Source: Phallusia fumigata
Taxonomy: Eukaryota > Chordata > Ascidiacea > Phlebobranchia > Ascidiidae
Length of the DNA stretch: 64,000 nt
Assembly: GCA_008931825.1 (NCBI GenBank)
Contig: QXVZ01010347.1
Location: 50,405-114,404, forward strand
Direction: 5' to 3'
In this document: positions 26,726 to 39,997 of the stretch, piece by piece
Layout of the letters: each line of letters starts with the position of its first letter
Numbering within the stretch: the first letter of the stretch is position 1
Notes under the pieces: model-generated
Database searches by the model: none
Seen by the model: the letters and a program-made list of their open reading frames with translations, nothing else
Told to the model about the DNA's origin: nothing
Made by a program: the position numbers and the translations under genes

Positions 26726-29700
26726 ACACGATAATTGTATGGAACGGCAATTTAAAAACTGTTCCTGTCTGCTGTACTTTATAGTTGGACTGTTATTGAG
26801 CGTGAAATACCCTTTTTTAAGCACATAAACAACACGCTTTTATTTTTGTAACACTTTTTGGACGAAATCGTATTACTTCCATAGTCAATCCAGCCAGTCC
26901 TGCTGATAAATTAGGCAAACGCATAATTTTCGAAATTTTTTGTAGGCCTAATTCGTTACACGTCATTCCAAGTTTTAACTTCATAAAATTGTATATATGT
27001 ATATTTTCTTTGTTCTAACTTTTTGCTGCTTAGTGCACCAATTTAGCTTGCAACAACCCCGCCGTCACATGAGTTGTAGATCAAAGTTTAAAATTATGCT
27101 TCTCTGGAATATCCTTATAAAGATCAGTCAATATTAGCACCGAAAAGTTCATGAGCTTCGTTAAAGAGAAATCCTTTTTGTTCGCCACCACTCATCTCAC
27201 GGCGTGTTTGCTTTGTAAATATTTGATAGTGCTGCGTAAGCGTTTTAAGCCTCGCTTGCTCTTACAATCTATCGTCACTGTAGATGTATTCTCTCCTTAT
27301 TAAGTATAAGTTTTGCCTGTAGCCAGCATAAGCAATATCGTCACTAATCTGCAATCTTGCAACACTGTAATGTCTGCCTTCCTTAATACCCGATTTTCAT
27401 TCATCTCGCCACTGTTATGTGCTAAACGGTTAGGATTTGAATTAGGTGTACTATAGCTTAATTTTTCACCTGATCATGTAAGTGTACGTTGTTGATGCCT
27501 AATGCCTTGCAAAAACTCGGCCTTTGAATAGAAAATTTTATCTTTCAAAGCCAAGTATGATAAGTGTACAATCAATAACTTGGTTCGTATTTGATTTTTT
27601 TCTACGCTCTGCCATTTGTAATCACGATGTAAAATGTAATTTTCTAGATGTAATTTTCGTTTGCAGCCTACTGCGGCAGTGTTAAACCTCGATCCTGGAA
27701 CGTTCCGGTCCTGGTACACCTAAAGGCACCGTATTGCACTTAATATCGAAAGGACCAGAGCCTTGTCGATTGTATTAATGTTCAACATATAGCCTATATC
27801 ATATGTAAATGCTCAAATCACATGTGTACATACCTTAGACCTGTGTTTTTCTGTATTTATGTGTCATTGGTTAAAATGGATGATTGCTTTTGTGTGTCAG
27901 TGATGGGTCGCATGACAATAATATATACTGATTTGATTGAGACAAGTTTTGTCCCTTTGCAAACTAAAAGACGAACACGCAGTTGACGACATGTGTTTTA
28001 TGTAGTAGGCTATTGCGCTGTCCGATAAGAGAAAACGTCAGAAATGTGTACTATGTACTAAAACCACAGCACACACGGGTAACGATCCATTTAATTGTTG
28101 TAAATAGAAAGTCGATGTAGGAATAAAACAGAGGCGAAAAACAAACATTTAACACTGTCACACAGCGCACTAGCGGCGACAAACAGAAAACACGGACCGT
28201 TCATTGCGAACAGGAAACTATGAGCAGGCTTTGAGGCATGAAAAGTAGGACAGTAGTCGCTTATAATATTATCCAGAAGCGACAAGCGCAAAGTAAACAG
28301 CGGCAAGTACTTCCACAGACGTTGTTGAATCTGCAGCACATCCACTCAGGTAAACCGGTAACAGATGAGAAAAAAGTGTGCATCGCCTTTCCTAACCTTG
28401 CGGGCAAGCATACAGTTGCTAAAAAAGCCAGTTCAAGACGGGAAAAGTCTGCTGTCAGAGCGTGAGCTGGTCGCGTATGTTCTGCTCGATTTTTGTTACT
28501 GTGAGCAAGTTGAATTAAGTTGAGTTTATTTCGCTAGATGAAAGAAATCATAGCGACCCAATCGAACTAAAAAAATCACCAAGTCAGTTTATTTATGCAT
28601 TGTGTACGCTAGCCTATTAGATGAAGGTATAAGCAGAGTAGAACGATTGGGCGTTTGGGTTAGACAAGCAATAAAAACGTCTACTTAAATATGTACAGTT
28701 GGCACATTTTAGCATTTAGGTAAGTCCTGTTATCTGAAGGTGCAACAAAAACGTAACAGTAGTACCCTGCCTGGTCCGAATGACCCAAAAATGACTGTGG
28801 AAATGTTGTGCACTAAAATGCCCCATACCTAATACCACTAACTTTACGACATTACTCTAGACTATAATAACTTATTTCGAGTAAGGACTTTTAAACATTC
28901 TACAAGCAATGACAGTAGGCTATTTTAAACAAAAGCCTGTAGCGGACACGTAAACACATGATCCGTTGCAAAATTATTAATTACTGATCAAACAATAATT
29001 CGTTTGTATGGTAATTAACAAGTTGTAATTACTTGAGCAACTAGTTTTGTTTGGTTTATGCAGTAAACTTCAAATGTTTTGGGGGTTGTGGCGTACGTTT
29101 CTTTTATCTTGGACTGACTTTAACTTGTACACAACTTTAACCTACTGTTTTGTTCAGACGGAAATTTATTTGAGTGCCACAGTAAACATATTTTTAGTTG
29201 CAGTATGCATTCCAAAACGGTTGGGCCTTACGAACACTAAAAACAAAACTGTTTGCCACAAAAACCACAACAGACGGTATCTTTTACGACTTAAAGTTGT
29301 ACAACAAGTTAGGTACACTTACCAGAGATTAAAAAGCAACCTTTTAAGTATTTGTCTTCATATTTGATAAGTATTAAATCGCACTTTTCCTCACAAATCA
29401 TCGAATGGTGCAGATGCGCTTGGTACCTGTAGTTTTTCTGAATTTCTTCCAGTTCAATGAATTATAGGCAGAATTTTTGTTGGTACCTGTTGTATTCTTG
29501 AACTCCAGTGTGACACAAATTAGTTTCTAATCCACACCCTGACATCAATAGCACAAAGCGTCATTGTCATTGTTAATGTTAATGTTAACTAGCAGGATTT
29601 ACGATTTTGCTCCACATAAATATATAACCTGTAGTATTTACCACTTTGGTCACATTGCCAATTATTCAAAGTAGCAAGCGAACCTGCGTTCACAACAAAC

Positions 29701-30298
29701 TTGTAGTTATCGAGAAGTGCAAGACGCAAATAAACATCGTTAATACTGATGATATTTATGTTTTTGTCTCTTAACTATCTCAACTGGGGAATTCCCGTTG
29801 AACGACGTGTATTATAAATAGACTGTGCCAGTGTGCTAAATGCTAATCATCAAAAGTTTGTGGGAAAAACGCCAAGTGGCTCTTTAACACGGCAATGTTT
29901 AGGCATGGAGAAGGTTCTTAGAACGCTTTTAAAACGTGTTACGGTTAGACCAGGGCAGGGGTGTCCAACTTAAACTCATTGACGCCCCAATTTTATATCT
30001 TAGAGTTTATCCCGTGCCAACATTTAGTAAACTATGTTCAACTCATTCTTTTCTGGCAACCTAAAAGTATTAAAACCTTTACATCATAAAACATATGTTG
30101 GTCATACTATAGACTAAAAATAATACATTATAAATGAACAACGCAATAACTAAGCATTGTAATACCAAAAAAAAACTTGTTTGGTATTGGTTTTACTTGA
30201 TTCAACACTATACAAAAAAGTTTTGTAATGTACTACACAAATAAACCTTTGTTTTTTTAAATTATACTTTCCTTAACACAGCTAACAAACAAAGTGCA
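26726..30298. other. Intergenic region, 3.5 kb, no supported gene
   Basis: AT-rich sequence without recognisable coding exons. Near 29953 there is a string CAGGGGTGTCCAACTT resembling the outer end of hAT-type elements, without a visible partner. A 75-codon frame at 28238-28465 encodes a basic peptide with no recognisable similarity. GTTAAT iterations occur near 29570. Confidence 0.4.
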
Positions 30299-30988
30299 AT
30301 GTTTAAAAAAGTAACCCATGTCATCTTTGACATGGATGGACTGCTTCTCAACACAGAAGATCTATACACAATTGCATTTCAAAATATATGCACACAGTAT
30401 GGAAAGGTTTTTGACTGGTCAGTCAAAATAAACATAATGGGAATGAAACCGGACCCAGCTGCTCAATACACCATTGAAAAGTTGAAGTTACCTGTAACAG
30501 TTTCACAGTTTGCAGACCTGCTTTCTGAACAACTTCCTGCAGTTTTCTCTCAATCCAAACTTCTGCCAGGTGTGGAAAAGTTGGTTAAACACCTTAAACA
30601 GCATAACATACCAGTTGGAATATGTACTGGGTCTTCTAAAAAGGCATATATGGCAAAAACATCCCATTTGAGTGACTTTTTTAAGCTGTTTACCCCGATT
30701 GTACTCTGTGGAGATGACAAGGAGGTTAAAAATGGAAAACCTCATCCTGATGCATATGAGGTCACTATGCAACGTTTTCAATCATCCCCTGATGCTTCTG
30801 AAGTTTTAGTCTTTGAGGATGCACCGAATGGAGTAGAAGCTGCATTAGCTGCCAACATGCAGGTTGTTATGATTCCTCATGAAAAAATTCCATTCATGTA
30901 TGTACAAAAACATACTGAAAAGGCCACCTTGTATTTAAAAAGTATGGAGGATTTTCAGCCTGAGTTGTTTGGTCTTCCGGCTTTTTAA
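30299..30988 (+). CDS. HAD-superfamily phosphatase, pseudouridine-5'-phosphatase (PUDP/HDHD1) type
   Basis: Soluble phosphatase expected to remove phosphate from pseudouridine 5'-phosphate, by family knowledge. The single-exon frame of 229 codons matches the length of vertebrate PUDP. HAD motifs in order: FDMDGLLLNTE (residues about 10-20, with the two catalytic Asp), GICTGSS (motif II), GKPHPDAY (motif III Lys) and VFEDAPNGVEAA (motif IV Asp pair). The small helical cap lies between the first two. A good splice-acceptor-like string (CTTAACACAG) lies 17 nt before the ATG. It could be the end of a 5' UTR intron or a spliced-leader acceptor. The absence of introns among intron-rich neighbours could also mean a retrocopy that kept its frame. 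The next gene starts 173 bp downstream. Confidence 0.9.
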   Translation: MFKKVTHVIFDMDGLLLNTEDLYTIAFQNICTQYGKVFDWSVKINIMGMKPDPAAQYTIEKLKLPVTVSQFADLLSEQLPAVFSQSKLLPGVEKLVKHLKQHNIPVGICTGSSKKAYMAKTSHLSDFFKLFTPIVLCGDDKEVKNGKPHPDAYEVTMQRFQSSPDASEVLVFEDAPNGVEAALAANMQVVMIPHEKIPFMYVQKHTEKATLYLKSMEDFQPELFGLPAF

Positions 30989-31161
30989 AAAGAAGCTTAT
31001 TACATGATAGTGCAAATTTGGATTTGTTTTATTAATTAATGTGTTTTTGACATTTATACTATGACACATTTTCTAATACCATGTGTCAATTCATAGTAAT
31101 TTGCCATTATTCTTTGCACTTCTAGCTTGTCTTATGGTTACAGCTCTTGTAATTTTAAAAT

Positions 31162-34100
31162 ATGTTGATTACAAGAATGCAAAGTTTGAATAAACTGACA
31201 TCATTGGGGTGTAAAAGAGCTTCCATTGGTTCCATTCGCTATAAATCACAAGATGTTAAGGATGTGCCGTATGAAACCTCAATTAACAAAAGCAAAAGCG
31301 ATAGAACGATGGACCATAACAAATTTCCAGATGAAGCTGATGTAGTTGTAATTGGTGGTGGAAGTGTTGGATGCAGCACAGCTTACCACCTAGCAAAGCA
31401 AAATTGTGGCTCAGTTGTGCTTGTGGAGAAACACAAAATTACATCTGGAACAACTTGGCATACAGCAGGTAATTGCTTTACATGCATGCTTTTCAGCCAA
31501 ACCAAACTGTTAAACAAATGGCATGCATTTGCGGAAATGTATGATAAAGCAGTGTGGAATGAATGACCACTGTGGCACAAACAAACCATGGAAACCAATA
31601 GTATTAGAAATGATAAGATATAAAATATACTAAACTATGCACACATAATAGCCTATCACTTAGTGCATTTTTAAGTGGGCACAACCAGCCCCTTGTATGC
31701 CGTGAAGCTACCAGTTCAGCCGTTACGGGTTTAAGGTGCCGTAATGTTGTTCACACATGTCACTACACAACACGAACGAAACAAGTAAATGTTGTTCCAC
31801 ATTGTAAAATGGACACAAACAGCTGGTCATTCGGCCTGCCACTTACGCCATACCATGTTTACATCCCCGAAAAACATGAACTTTTGCTCAAACTGTGCCA
31901 AAAAAGAAATATTAGGAAAAACTTATCTTTTGGCCCCGCCTAAATATGTGTGGCGTGCCGTGTCAGTCAGGGTCAAGCATGCCTGCCATGCCTCAGCTTT
32001 AATTGCAAGTATAGAGTGGGTTGACATTGAAACACATGGAGTGCACATCAGGATTATGGCAAAATGTTGTTCAATTTATACCACGTTACCGTGACCGAGT
32101 CGGAAAAGGTCATTTATGGTTTGTGGTCAATTTACCTTCAATACAGCTGAAGATCAACTTATCGGTTAGCGTAGCTATAGGGTTTTAATTATGCGTTTAA
32201 CATAAAGATTATCGTTGAAATATGGTTAAAAACCGGCGCGTTTCCAGAAATTTTAAAGGAGAAGTCCGATATTTCAACTGAGGGATTTTCCCAATTGTCA
32301 GTTGTTGACTGTACTCAACTGTCAATATATTATACACAACTGTCAACGACAAACAGTTATACAAACTCACATACCTAACAACGTGTCGCCAGTCCTTTAC
32401 GTTTTGTATTACAGAATCAACAACAATAAACAAAGTTAAACAGTGGACAGGATTGATTCAAATCTTATGTACTTCCAAAAATGAGTAATAGCGCCAGTCG
32501 TTTGCAACACCCTTATTTATTGTTAACGCAGCAAAAAGTAAAACCTGCGTCAACAAAGCAATGTACAGTCATTACAAGGAACCTCCACTAAAATACCACG
32601 TTAAATTTAGTTTAATCAAAGTGACTTCTACTTGTCCTGTGCGTTTCTATGTTATTCGTTTCTATGTATAAGTCAAAATCGGTGTGTGGTAGACCGGACT
32701 GATTAATCGGTAAGTCTAATTCGGTCAAGTGGCGGTTTGTTAGACTTACACGATAGTTGTCTGTTTACCAATACTGAGTACAAAGATTCACCTCTGATTT
32801 GCAAAGATTTCGAAAGAGTTTGTTAAGCTTAGAATTTAAAAAACGCCGCATGCTCCTCGCGAGCCATTGATCTACGTTGATCTACTCAACATTTGTAGTA
32901 AAAACTTGATTTGTGAGTCATGTCTTTATTTTGGTTTTGCGTGATTTTGTGTACAACTGTATTGTAGGAATTTTGTGGAGTTTTCGTAACAGCGAATCAG
33001 AAACCTTGTTGCAACTACAAACTCGCGACCTCATAAGCGAGATACTTCCGGAGGAGAATGGAGACAGCGCAGGTTGGCAACGTACCGGAACCATTTTAAC
33101 AGCGAAGAACAAAGATCAATACAAAGACTTTACGCTTCAGACATCAGTAAGTAATTCATATGTCCAGTACAAACGCTAAAAACGCCGTTACATTAAACCA
33201 TCTTCTTAGTTTGCGAAAGGTCTTGGAGTTGAAATACAAGAAATAACGCCGACAGAGGCATTGGATATTCATCCACTACTGAACGTTGACGATGTGTATG
33301 GAGCTGTGTATTCGCCTGGCGATGGAACTATTGACCCCGCGACTTATTGCATGTCTTATATTAAGGCAGCACAAAATCGCGGTGCCAAGGTAACAACAAT
33401 ATTAAAACTGTTGATAGCGTTGTAGCTTAAAAAACCTTGGTAAAGTGGTTGGTAACGACATTCTGTTGTTTCGCACAGGTTTTCGAAAATTGTAGCGTAA
33501 ATGGTATCATAAAAGCCGAAGACCATCTGGGACTAGAAAGAGTGGTCGGGGTTGAAACAAGCAAAGGAACGATCAAGACAAACAATGTTGTTAACTGCGC
33601 TGGTGCCTGGTCGCCCTACATCGGAGAGGTCGGTAAACACCATCTGTTTGCCTAACGTGTACTTGGTTCGAAAAGCTGTTTGAGTTCAAAAGCTTTTCGA
33701 ATCAACTCTTTAGCAAGTTTTGGGTATAACATGCAAAAACGATGTAGGCCTAATACCAGGAATACCAGCAAAATATCAGACACAAGTAAATTCCTAACGA
33801 ACGCCTTGTAATATGTAGCATATCTTTTATGTTTCAGATGGCTGGAGTCCGAATTCCGCAGCAAACTTTTCAACACGCTTATATCGTGACTCAAGGCATT
33901 GAAGGAATTTTAAACTCCCCGATGATCAGGGACCACAGTACAGTGTACATTAAACCACAAGGTGACGCCCTGCAGTTCGGTGGATATGAGGTTAATCCTC
34001 ACTTGGTGAAAGATGTAAGTACAACCTTGTAAACACAACATATTTCTCTTCATAAAATCGTTTGCACTGACGTATTTTAGTTCGGGGAACCTACATCTAA

Positions 34101-37100
34101 AAACGTGTAATAAATAATTTTGCTGGTAAACTTTTATTTTACACATTCTTAGCTTCCAAAAGATTTTGCATTCGGTCTTTACGATTTGGACTGGGACATA
34201 TTTGCCGAACACTTCGATGCCACAGTTAACCGAGTGCCAGCTGTCGGAAACGTTGGAATAAGATCGACAGTGTGCGGACCTGGTAAATGAGGCTATTTAG
34301 TGGCCGAAACTATAGCGTGCATGGCAATTAAAGCAAGTTCCAGTCGAAGCTTTTGACTTGAAATATTATAATATATATCTAAGTTTGGAAATCAATTAAA
34401 ATTTGTCATGTTTCCGACAAACGGAATTTGATTTCAAGTGAAATTTATCAGACGTTCTGAACACTGTTTTGTTAAAACAATTTTTTCGGCGCCAGAGCGA
34501 CTATTTAAAGCTGATAAACTACCCGTTCCCCAAGTTTGCGAAGCATTTAGTGAGCGAGTGCTCGTCTTTTTGCAGAATCATTTACTCCTGACGGAAAACC
34601 AAACATGGGTGAGTCGCCTGAAGTGCGGGGTTTCTTCGTGGGTAGCGGATACAACAGTGGTGGAATGATGATGGGAGGGGGAGCGGGACGCCAGTTGGCT
34701 CACTGGGTGGCGCACGGGAGACCTGAAATAGACCTCTTTAACTGTGACATCAGGTAAGAATGTGGGAGAACCTTGGAGGTTAATTTGGGAGGCTAATAAT
34801 TGTGTATTGTGTGTGTAGGCGGTATCAGACGTCCTTTTCGAATTACAACAAATGGCTGACAGAGACGTGTCATGAGAGATTTGCCAAGCGCTACAGTTTG
34901 GTTTACCCGAGAGATCACAACTTTGGCGGACGTAACCAGCGCAAAACCAAACTTCACCAGGTAGCTTTAGGCCACTTTACACTAGATTTTAAACAACATT
35001 GCCTTCAAAGTTTTTCCACATGTTTTCAGTGATGGTTTCCTATTGTTCTGTACAGATCGACACAGATCTAGGAGCGCTCTTCGGTATACGTTATGGATTT
35101 GAACGTCCAGCCTACTACCTGAAGAACGACCAGAACCAACCTAACCGTAACTTGAAGGTCCTCGACTACGATTTCTATGGATCATATGACAACAAGAAAC
35201 ACGACCCATATCCCTATAATGACGCCGTGACGAACGACTGTACATTTGATTTTCCTGACACCCACAAAACTGTAAGTTGATTTTAAATAAAATCATTTTT
35301 CAACTAACCTGTTGTACAGAAGGCTGTACCGATTTTATTTCTCCAAAATAAACAGTATAACACGGCCGAGGACAGTATAATAGCTCTGTTTGCCGAGAAT
35401 CGTTTTGACAGAATCTAGCTGCAACAGTCTTTTTAGCAGCTATTGCAGAATAACCAGAATTAGTAAGCAATTATTGTTAGGGCGCCTTGTTTTGTTTTTG
35501 CTATCGTCCACATAAAAGGCATAAACGTATGTGATTTGTTTCACAGGTTGGGAGGGAATGTTTGGCCTGCAGAACTTCAGCTATCCTTCTTGACTCTTCG
35601 TACATGGCGAAAATCTTTTTAACGGGACCAGATGCGGACCAACTGGCCCAAATGGCGTTCAGTAGAAACCTGGCCAAGTCAAAAGACGGACAGTTTATGT
35701 ACACATTGATGCTGAACGACAGAGCTGGCATTGAAGGCGATGTGATCGCAACGCGAGTTAAAAACGCGTCAGGAGGTACTTCTACATCTTTACCTGTCCG
35801 TTTGCACGGTATAACTCGGTTCTGTTGTCAGAAAACGAATATTACGTGACCTTCAGTTCGTCGGGTGCGCTCCATTGCAAAATGTACTTGCAAAACATTG
35901 CTCAGCGCAAGGGTCTGAAGTGTATTGTGGAAGACCGCACTGAAGAACGATCAATTCTTAGCGTGCAAGGACCGAAAAGGTAAATGATAAGTACTTTATT
36001 CCCTGAAGTTACCCTTAAATCAAGTTTTCTCGAACTAATGTGTTTCAAAACCAGTGTGTTTTGTGTTTGCGAAAAGATTATTGTTGTCGGTTTAGAATGA
36101 AGTTGTAGTTATTAGATTAATGCTGTAGTTAATTTTGTTAACGACAACAGAACAGAATAAAATGCATAAACTTCCACACATTATGGCATTTAATCAAGCG
36201 ATTTCTAAATTTATTTTATTAAATCTTTGTCTGTTTAGTCGTGACCTTTTAGCGCCCATTGTTCAAGACAACGGCGTCCTAAAGAAGCTTAAATATTCGC
36301 AATGGAAAAGCAGTCAGGTTGCTGGCTGTGACGTTATGCTTGGCAGGTTGGTAATGATGTGTGACAAATAAAAACTTTTTTCGTACTAATGATGTCGATC
36401 TCTGTTGTTAAAGGCTATCCTTTGTCGGTGAACTTGGATTCGAGGTTCATTGTCACAGCGATGACGTGAAATGCATCCATGAAGCCATAATGGAGCAAGC
36501 AGTGAAGCGCGACGGGTGCGCGGCCGGTTACCGTGCAATGGAATCGCTTAGCTCAGAAACAGGTAAATTTATGTGATGTGTATAGATTCGGTACTACTTA
36601 TGATGAGTAACGTTTGACATATGTTGCAACATATTGTGGTTCTTATACGATTCTGACCCTTCAAAACTATACGTGAAAATGTCCATATATGTTGTAAAAC
36701 ATCTTTAATTCATTTCAGGTTTCCACCACTGGTCGCACAGCATACACGCTGGAGATACACCGGGCGAAGCAGATTTATTGCGATTCTGCGAGAATTCAAC
36801 TGATTACATCGGCAGCAAAGCTCTGGTCGAACTTCAAAAGAAACCACTGCCCAAAAGACTTGTTTGTTTTACCATTGACACGTGAGAAAAACGTATATTA
36901 AAAATGACGTTGACAGCACTGCGGCTTAGGTTTTGTGCTAGGCACCTTTCTTTGACAGAGAAAAGTTTTATTTGCATGTTTGAGTTTAAAAAAAAAATTC
37001 AAATGGGGCGCCAGTAAGTGTTATGAAGGATATACAATGCTCCAAATAAAGTTTAAACATTTATTTCAGGGAAGTTCCCATAACTGGTCATGAAGCGATT

Positions 37101-37308
37101 TGGCTCGATGACAAAGTTGTCGGTTTCCTGCGTCACGCTGATTTCGCTTACGCCTTGGACACAAACCTGGGATACGGGTGAGAACAAAGCCACTGCATGC
37201 ATTCTAGAATTTCTGTAATTTTTTCAAGCTCGGGGTATATTTGAAGGTTTGATTTTTCAGACCGGAAATTATACATTTATATAAAAGTGGTCAAACCCAA
37301 TTCTTTTT
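31162..37308 (+). CDS. SARDH: Sarcosine dehydrogenase, mitochondrial, copy A (3' end lost in gap)
   Basis: Flavoprotein that demethylates sarcosine to glycine in the mitochondrial matrix, passing one-carbon units to folate and electrons to ETF. Exons in phase: 31162-31468, 32968-33146, 33210-33389, 33479-33628, 33838-34014, 34153-34282, 34576-34753, 34819-34960, 35056-35271, 35547-35775, 35832-35979, 36239-36346, 36414-36562, 36719-36881, 37070-37177, then 37261 to the N at 37309. About 870 residues are visible, against about 918 in human. A basic presequence ([12 protein letters not shown]) precedes the FAD Rossmann motif [10 protein letters not shown], and SGTTWHTAG carries the His that binds FAD covalently in this family. 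[25 protein letters not shown] and the C-terminal GcvT-like folate domain ([31 protein letters not shown]) follow. The whole order matches SARDH better than DMGDH. The first intron (31469-32967) is 1.5 kb with no recognised element. Confidence 0.93.
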
Positions 37309-37309
37309 N
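37309..37309. other. Assembly gap between SARDH-A and CTHRC1
   Basis: A single N. To its left a SARDH exon is cut in mid-codon (after KSGQTQFF). To its right the sequence opens with seven bases and a splice donor (ACGGCAG then GTAAG), the end of an exon whose beginning is missing. Unlike four other N positions, no direct copy flanks it, so real sequence is probably missing. Confidence 0.8.
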
Positions 37310-37373
37310 ACGGCAGGTAAGATTCTAACTCATGAAGTCCTGTATCTTATGTAACAAAATTGCGAATTTACAG

Positions 37374-38384
37374 CGACAGCTAGAAAACGCAACAAATGCA
37401 GTAGACGTTGGTCCTGACAAGTGCAAGGGTTTTACAATTCTTCAAGGTGCTGCTGGAACTCCTGGAGTGCCAGGATATCCAGGAATTCCCGGGCAACCAG
37501 GCGAAAGAGGTGCCCCAGGACGATGCGAGTGCGATGGACAGGTATATTGCTTAACGGGTTCAAATTAAAAATGCTAGTATATTTTGTAGAACCGATGGCA
37601 ATGTATAAAAGGCACTCACGATTATGAAAACCCAGTGGCGCGATCGTAATACTATTGTATTGGCTTTGTTAGGATGCCGTTCGTCGAAGACAAGTGCGGC
37701 AGTGTGCCTGGAACAACTTCAACTTTCAGATCAGTGCGGGACAAGTCCAATCTTGTTCGTTTGAAAAGGTAAGAAAAATAGTCTGTTAACGAGTGGCAGT
37801 TAAGTGTGCTGCCCTTTCCCATTGCGTGGCGCCCCGAAATCAACATGTTTAACATACATGCAGCACGAAAAGTCAACATCTGTCAAAGTGGAATGGCACG
37901 GTGCTACCAGAGTGAGATGTTTGTCGACGAACACCAGTTGCTGTGCCCGATGGTTTGTTTTTGTTCTATTCTAACAAATTAGCTGTTTGCGTTTGACGGT
38001 CGATATCGGGCACACGAGACTTTTTATGCAGACTAATTTATGAGACAAAAATTTTGGTTGTTTTTCAGGTATTTTACCTTCGACGGAGCAGAGTGCTTTA
38101 ATCCACAGCCAATCGACGGCCTTGTCTACGTCGACCACAACTTTACAGTACATAGAAGCATGGCCGGTACGCGATTAGGGTTTTAAACATTAGTCTTACC
38201 TAAACCAAATCATTTTAAAATCGTCATGATTTCAGTTGTGGGAATATGTGGTGGATTAAGCATCGGTGTCCATGACCTAGCTTTCTGGGTGGGGGATTGC
38301 GTTGGCCCGTATTCAAGGGGAGAAGTGAAGACTGGGTGGAACTCAGCGTCTAGGATCATCATTGAAGAGCTCATATCAAACTAA
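37374..38384 (+). CDS. CTHRC1: Collagen triple helix repeat-containing protein 1, 5' end missing
   Basis: Secreted glycoprotein that in vertebrates modulates Wnt/PCP signalling and matrix deposition (family knowledge). Exons in phase: 37374-37541, 37673-37768, 37864-37952, 38069-38166, 38236-38384. The first has a short collagen segment of Gly-X-Y triplets (GVPGYPGIPGQPGERGAPGR) followed by CEC. The rest is the conserved CTHRC1 C-terminal domain: QCAWNNFNFQISAG, CCARWYFTFDGAEC, AFWVGDC and GWNSASRIIIEELISN at the stop. The signal peptide exon is not seen; only seven bases of an upstream exon remain after the gap at 37309. The last two exons occur a second time at 39682-39997. Confidence 0.93.
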
Positions 38385-39548
38385 CTTTTGCTAATAGTAG
38401 CCTATTGTAAAATCGTGTGTGTGGCAGATGTATATTACACGTCGTTGCATTGTAGCAAACAATATCATTTGTACAAAGAAGCAACTTGACCAAGGGTAAA
38501 GAATGCGAATGGTGTTTTCGCAAAATTTTTGTTTTGTTGTAGATACAGGCTATCAGAACTATAAGACGTGAAACAGAAAATGTCCAAAACGATTTGCGAT
38601 CAGCCTCTGTGCAAAATTAAACCAGCGTTACAAGGTGCAAGCGAATCCTTTAACATTTGAAAGAAAGAGGGTGATGCATTGTCTTACGTTGACGTAAAAA
38701 CACTTTTCTGAGTCAAATTTAGGAGGAATCATTAATAAAGTAAGAATAGCGCAAGGATTTTTTGTTTTTGCCGCTTAGACACCTAGTACCTGAAACGTTT
38801 CATGGCACCGATATCTATTCATTCGACAATCATAGACAAAAGCAAGCGTGAAAAACTTAAACTCCATTAGCAAACATATAAAAAAATAACACCCGAAAAC
38901 CTGTTTTGCGGCGGCACAAGCGATGAACGATGTACTGGCATCAGCAAATGACGTCACAACGATGATCGTGTTTCATAAAAATTATAAAATACTTCCGTGT
39001 TTCTGCAAAGTCATTCTGTTGTACGTGACGAAGGGCATGCGCACAAGTTCATAGTTTAGCGAAAATTCCATTTGGAACACGTCACAAAACGCCCACAACC
39101 GCAAACCAACAAACAAGCGACACAAATACGCTACTCAACGTATTGCAAACCCGTCCAAAATGAGTGTTTAGAACTGGAACTATATTTGTTTGCTAAAAAA
39201 TCTTGAACTTCAGACTTTTTCACGTTGCAAGACACAATATAGTGAAACAGTTTAAATCACAATCATATTGGCATACTTTAAAACAATAAATTGTCTACCT
39301 TAATACATATTAAGTTGTCAGACCAGAACTATAAAACACGGTTTTAAACAAGTTATTCGTTACATTTCACATCATTGAGGTATGGTAGAACTGAACTATA
39401 AGCAGATTAAATTTGCCTGATCATCATCTTGAGAGCGAAAGTGTGACAAATGCATTAATATTGAACTTTTTCTGGCCAATGCAACTAAAGGAAGCTAAGA
39501 GAGTTGTGCTGTGCAAAATCATTTTTTGCTGAGTAATTCCGCCGATCC
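38385..39548. other. CTHRC1 3' flank, copy one
   Basis: Non-coding AT-rich sequence with the 3' UTR of CTHRC1. Its last 40 bases repeat the 3' end of ETHE1 (minus strand, ending ELLSKK and a stop). No separate gene is seen. The same sequence recurs at 39998-41263. Confidence 0.6.
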
Positions 39549-39549
39549 N

Positions 39550-39997
39550 GCTGTGCCCGATGGTTTGTTTTTGTTCTATTTTAACAAGTTGTGGCAATAG
39601 AGCTGTTTGCGTTTGACTGTCGGGGAAACGAGACTTTTTATGCAGACTAACTTCTGAGACAAAAATGTTGCTGCTTTTCAGGTATTTTACCTTCGACGGA
39701 GCAGAGTGCTTTAATCCACAGCCAATCGACGGCCTTGTCTACATCGACCACAACTTCACAGTGCAGAGAAGCATGGCCGGTACGCGGTTAGGGTTTTATG
39801 CATTAGTCTTACCTAAACCAAATCATTTTCAAATCGTCATGATTTCAGTTGTGGGAATCTGTGGTGGATTAAGCATCGGTGTCCATGACCTAGCTTTCTG
39901 GGTGGGGGATTGCGTTGGCCCGTATTCAAGGGGAGAAGTGAAGACTGGATGGAACTCAGCGTCAAGGATCATCATTGAAGAGCTCATATCAAACTAA
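39550..39997 (+). pseudogene. Second copy of CTHRC1 terminal exons (probable allelic duplicate)
   Basis: Starts with the last 12 bases of exon 3 (39550-39561) immediately after an N. Exon 4 (39682-39779) and exon 5 (39849-39997) follow. It differs from the first copy by a few bases, for example VYIDHNFTVQRS instead of VYVDHNFTVHRS. In this copy the small intron 39780-39848 happens to be open, so a continuous 110-codon frame exists. The homologous intron in copy one has a stop, and family comparison supports splicing it out. It lacks the collagen and first C-terminal exons, so it is not an independent gene. Confidence 0.8.

Noticed and set aside
26234-26824. 196-codon minus-strand frame, very hydrophobic (Val/Ile/Phe)
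   Set aside because: Antisense of the GAA/GAT-rich acidic exon, which automatically reads as Phe/Leu/Ile/Val.
28238-28465. 75-codon basic open frame
   Set aside because: No similarity recognised and no neighbouring exon in phase; length is within chance expectation.
29950-29975. CAGGGGTGTCCAACTT, similar to hAT element ends
   Set aside because: No inverted partner or target duplication found, so no element boundaries can be given.
39665-39997. Continuous 110-codon frame in the second CTHRC1 copy
   Set aside because: It includes a small intron that is open by chance; the first copy and the vertebrate family show it must be spliced out.
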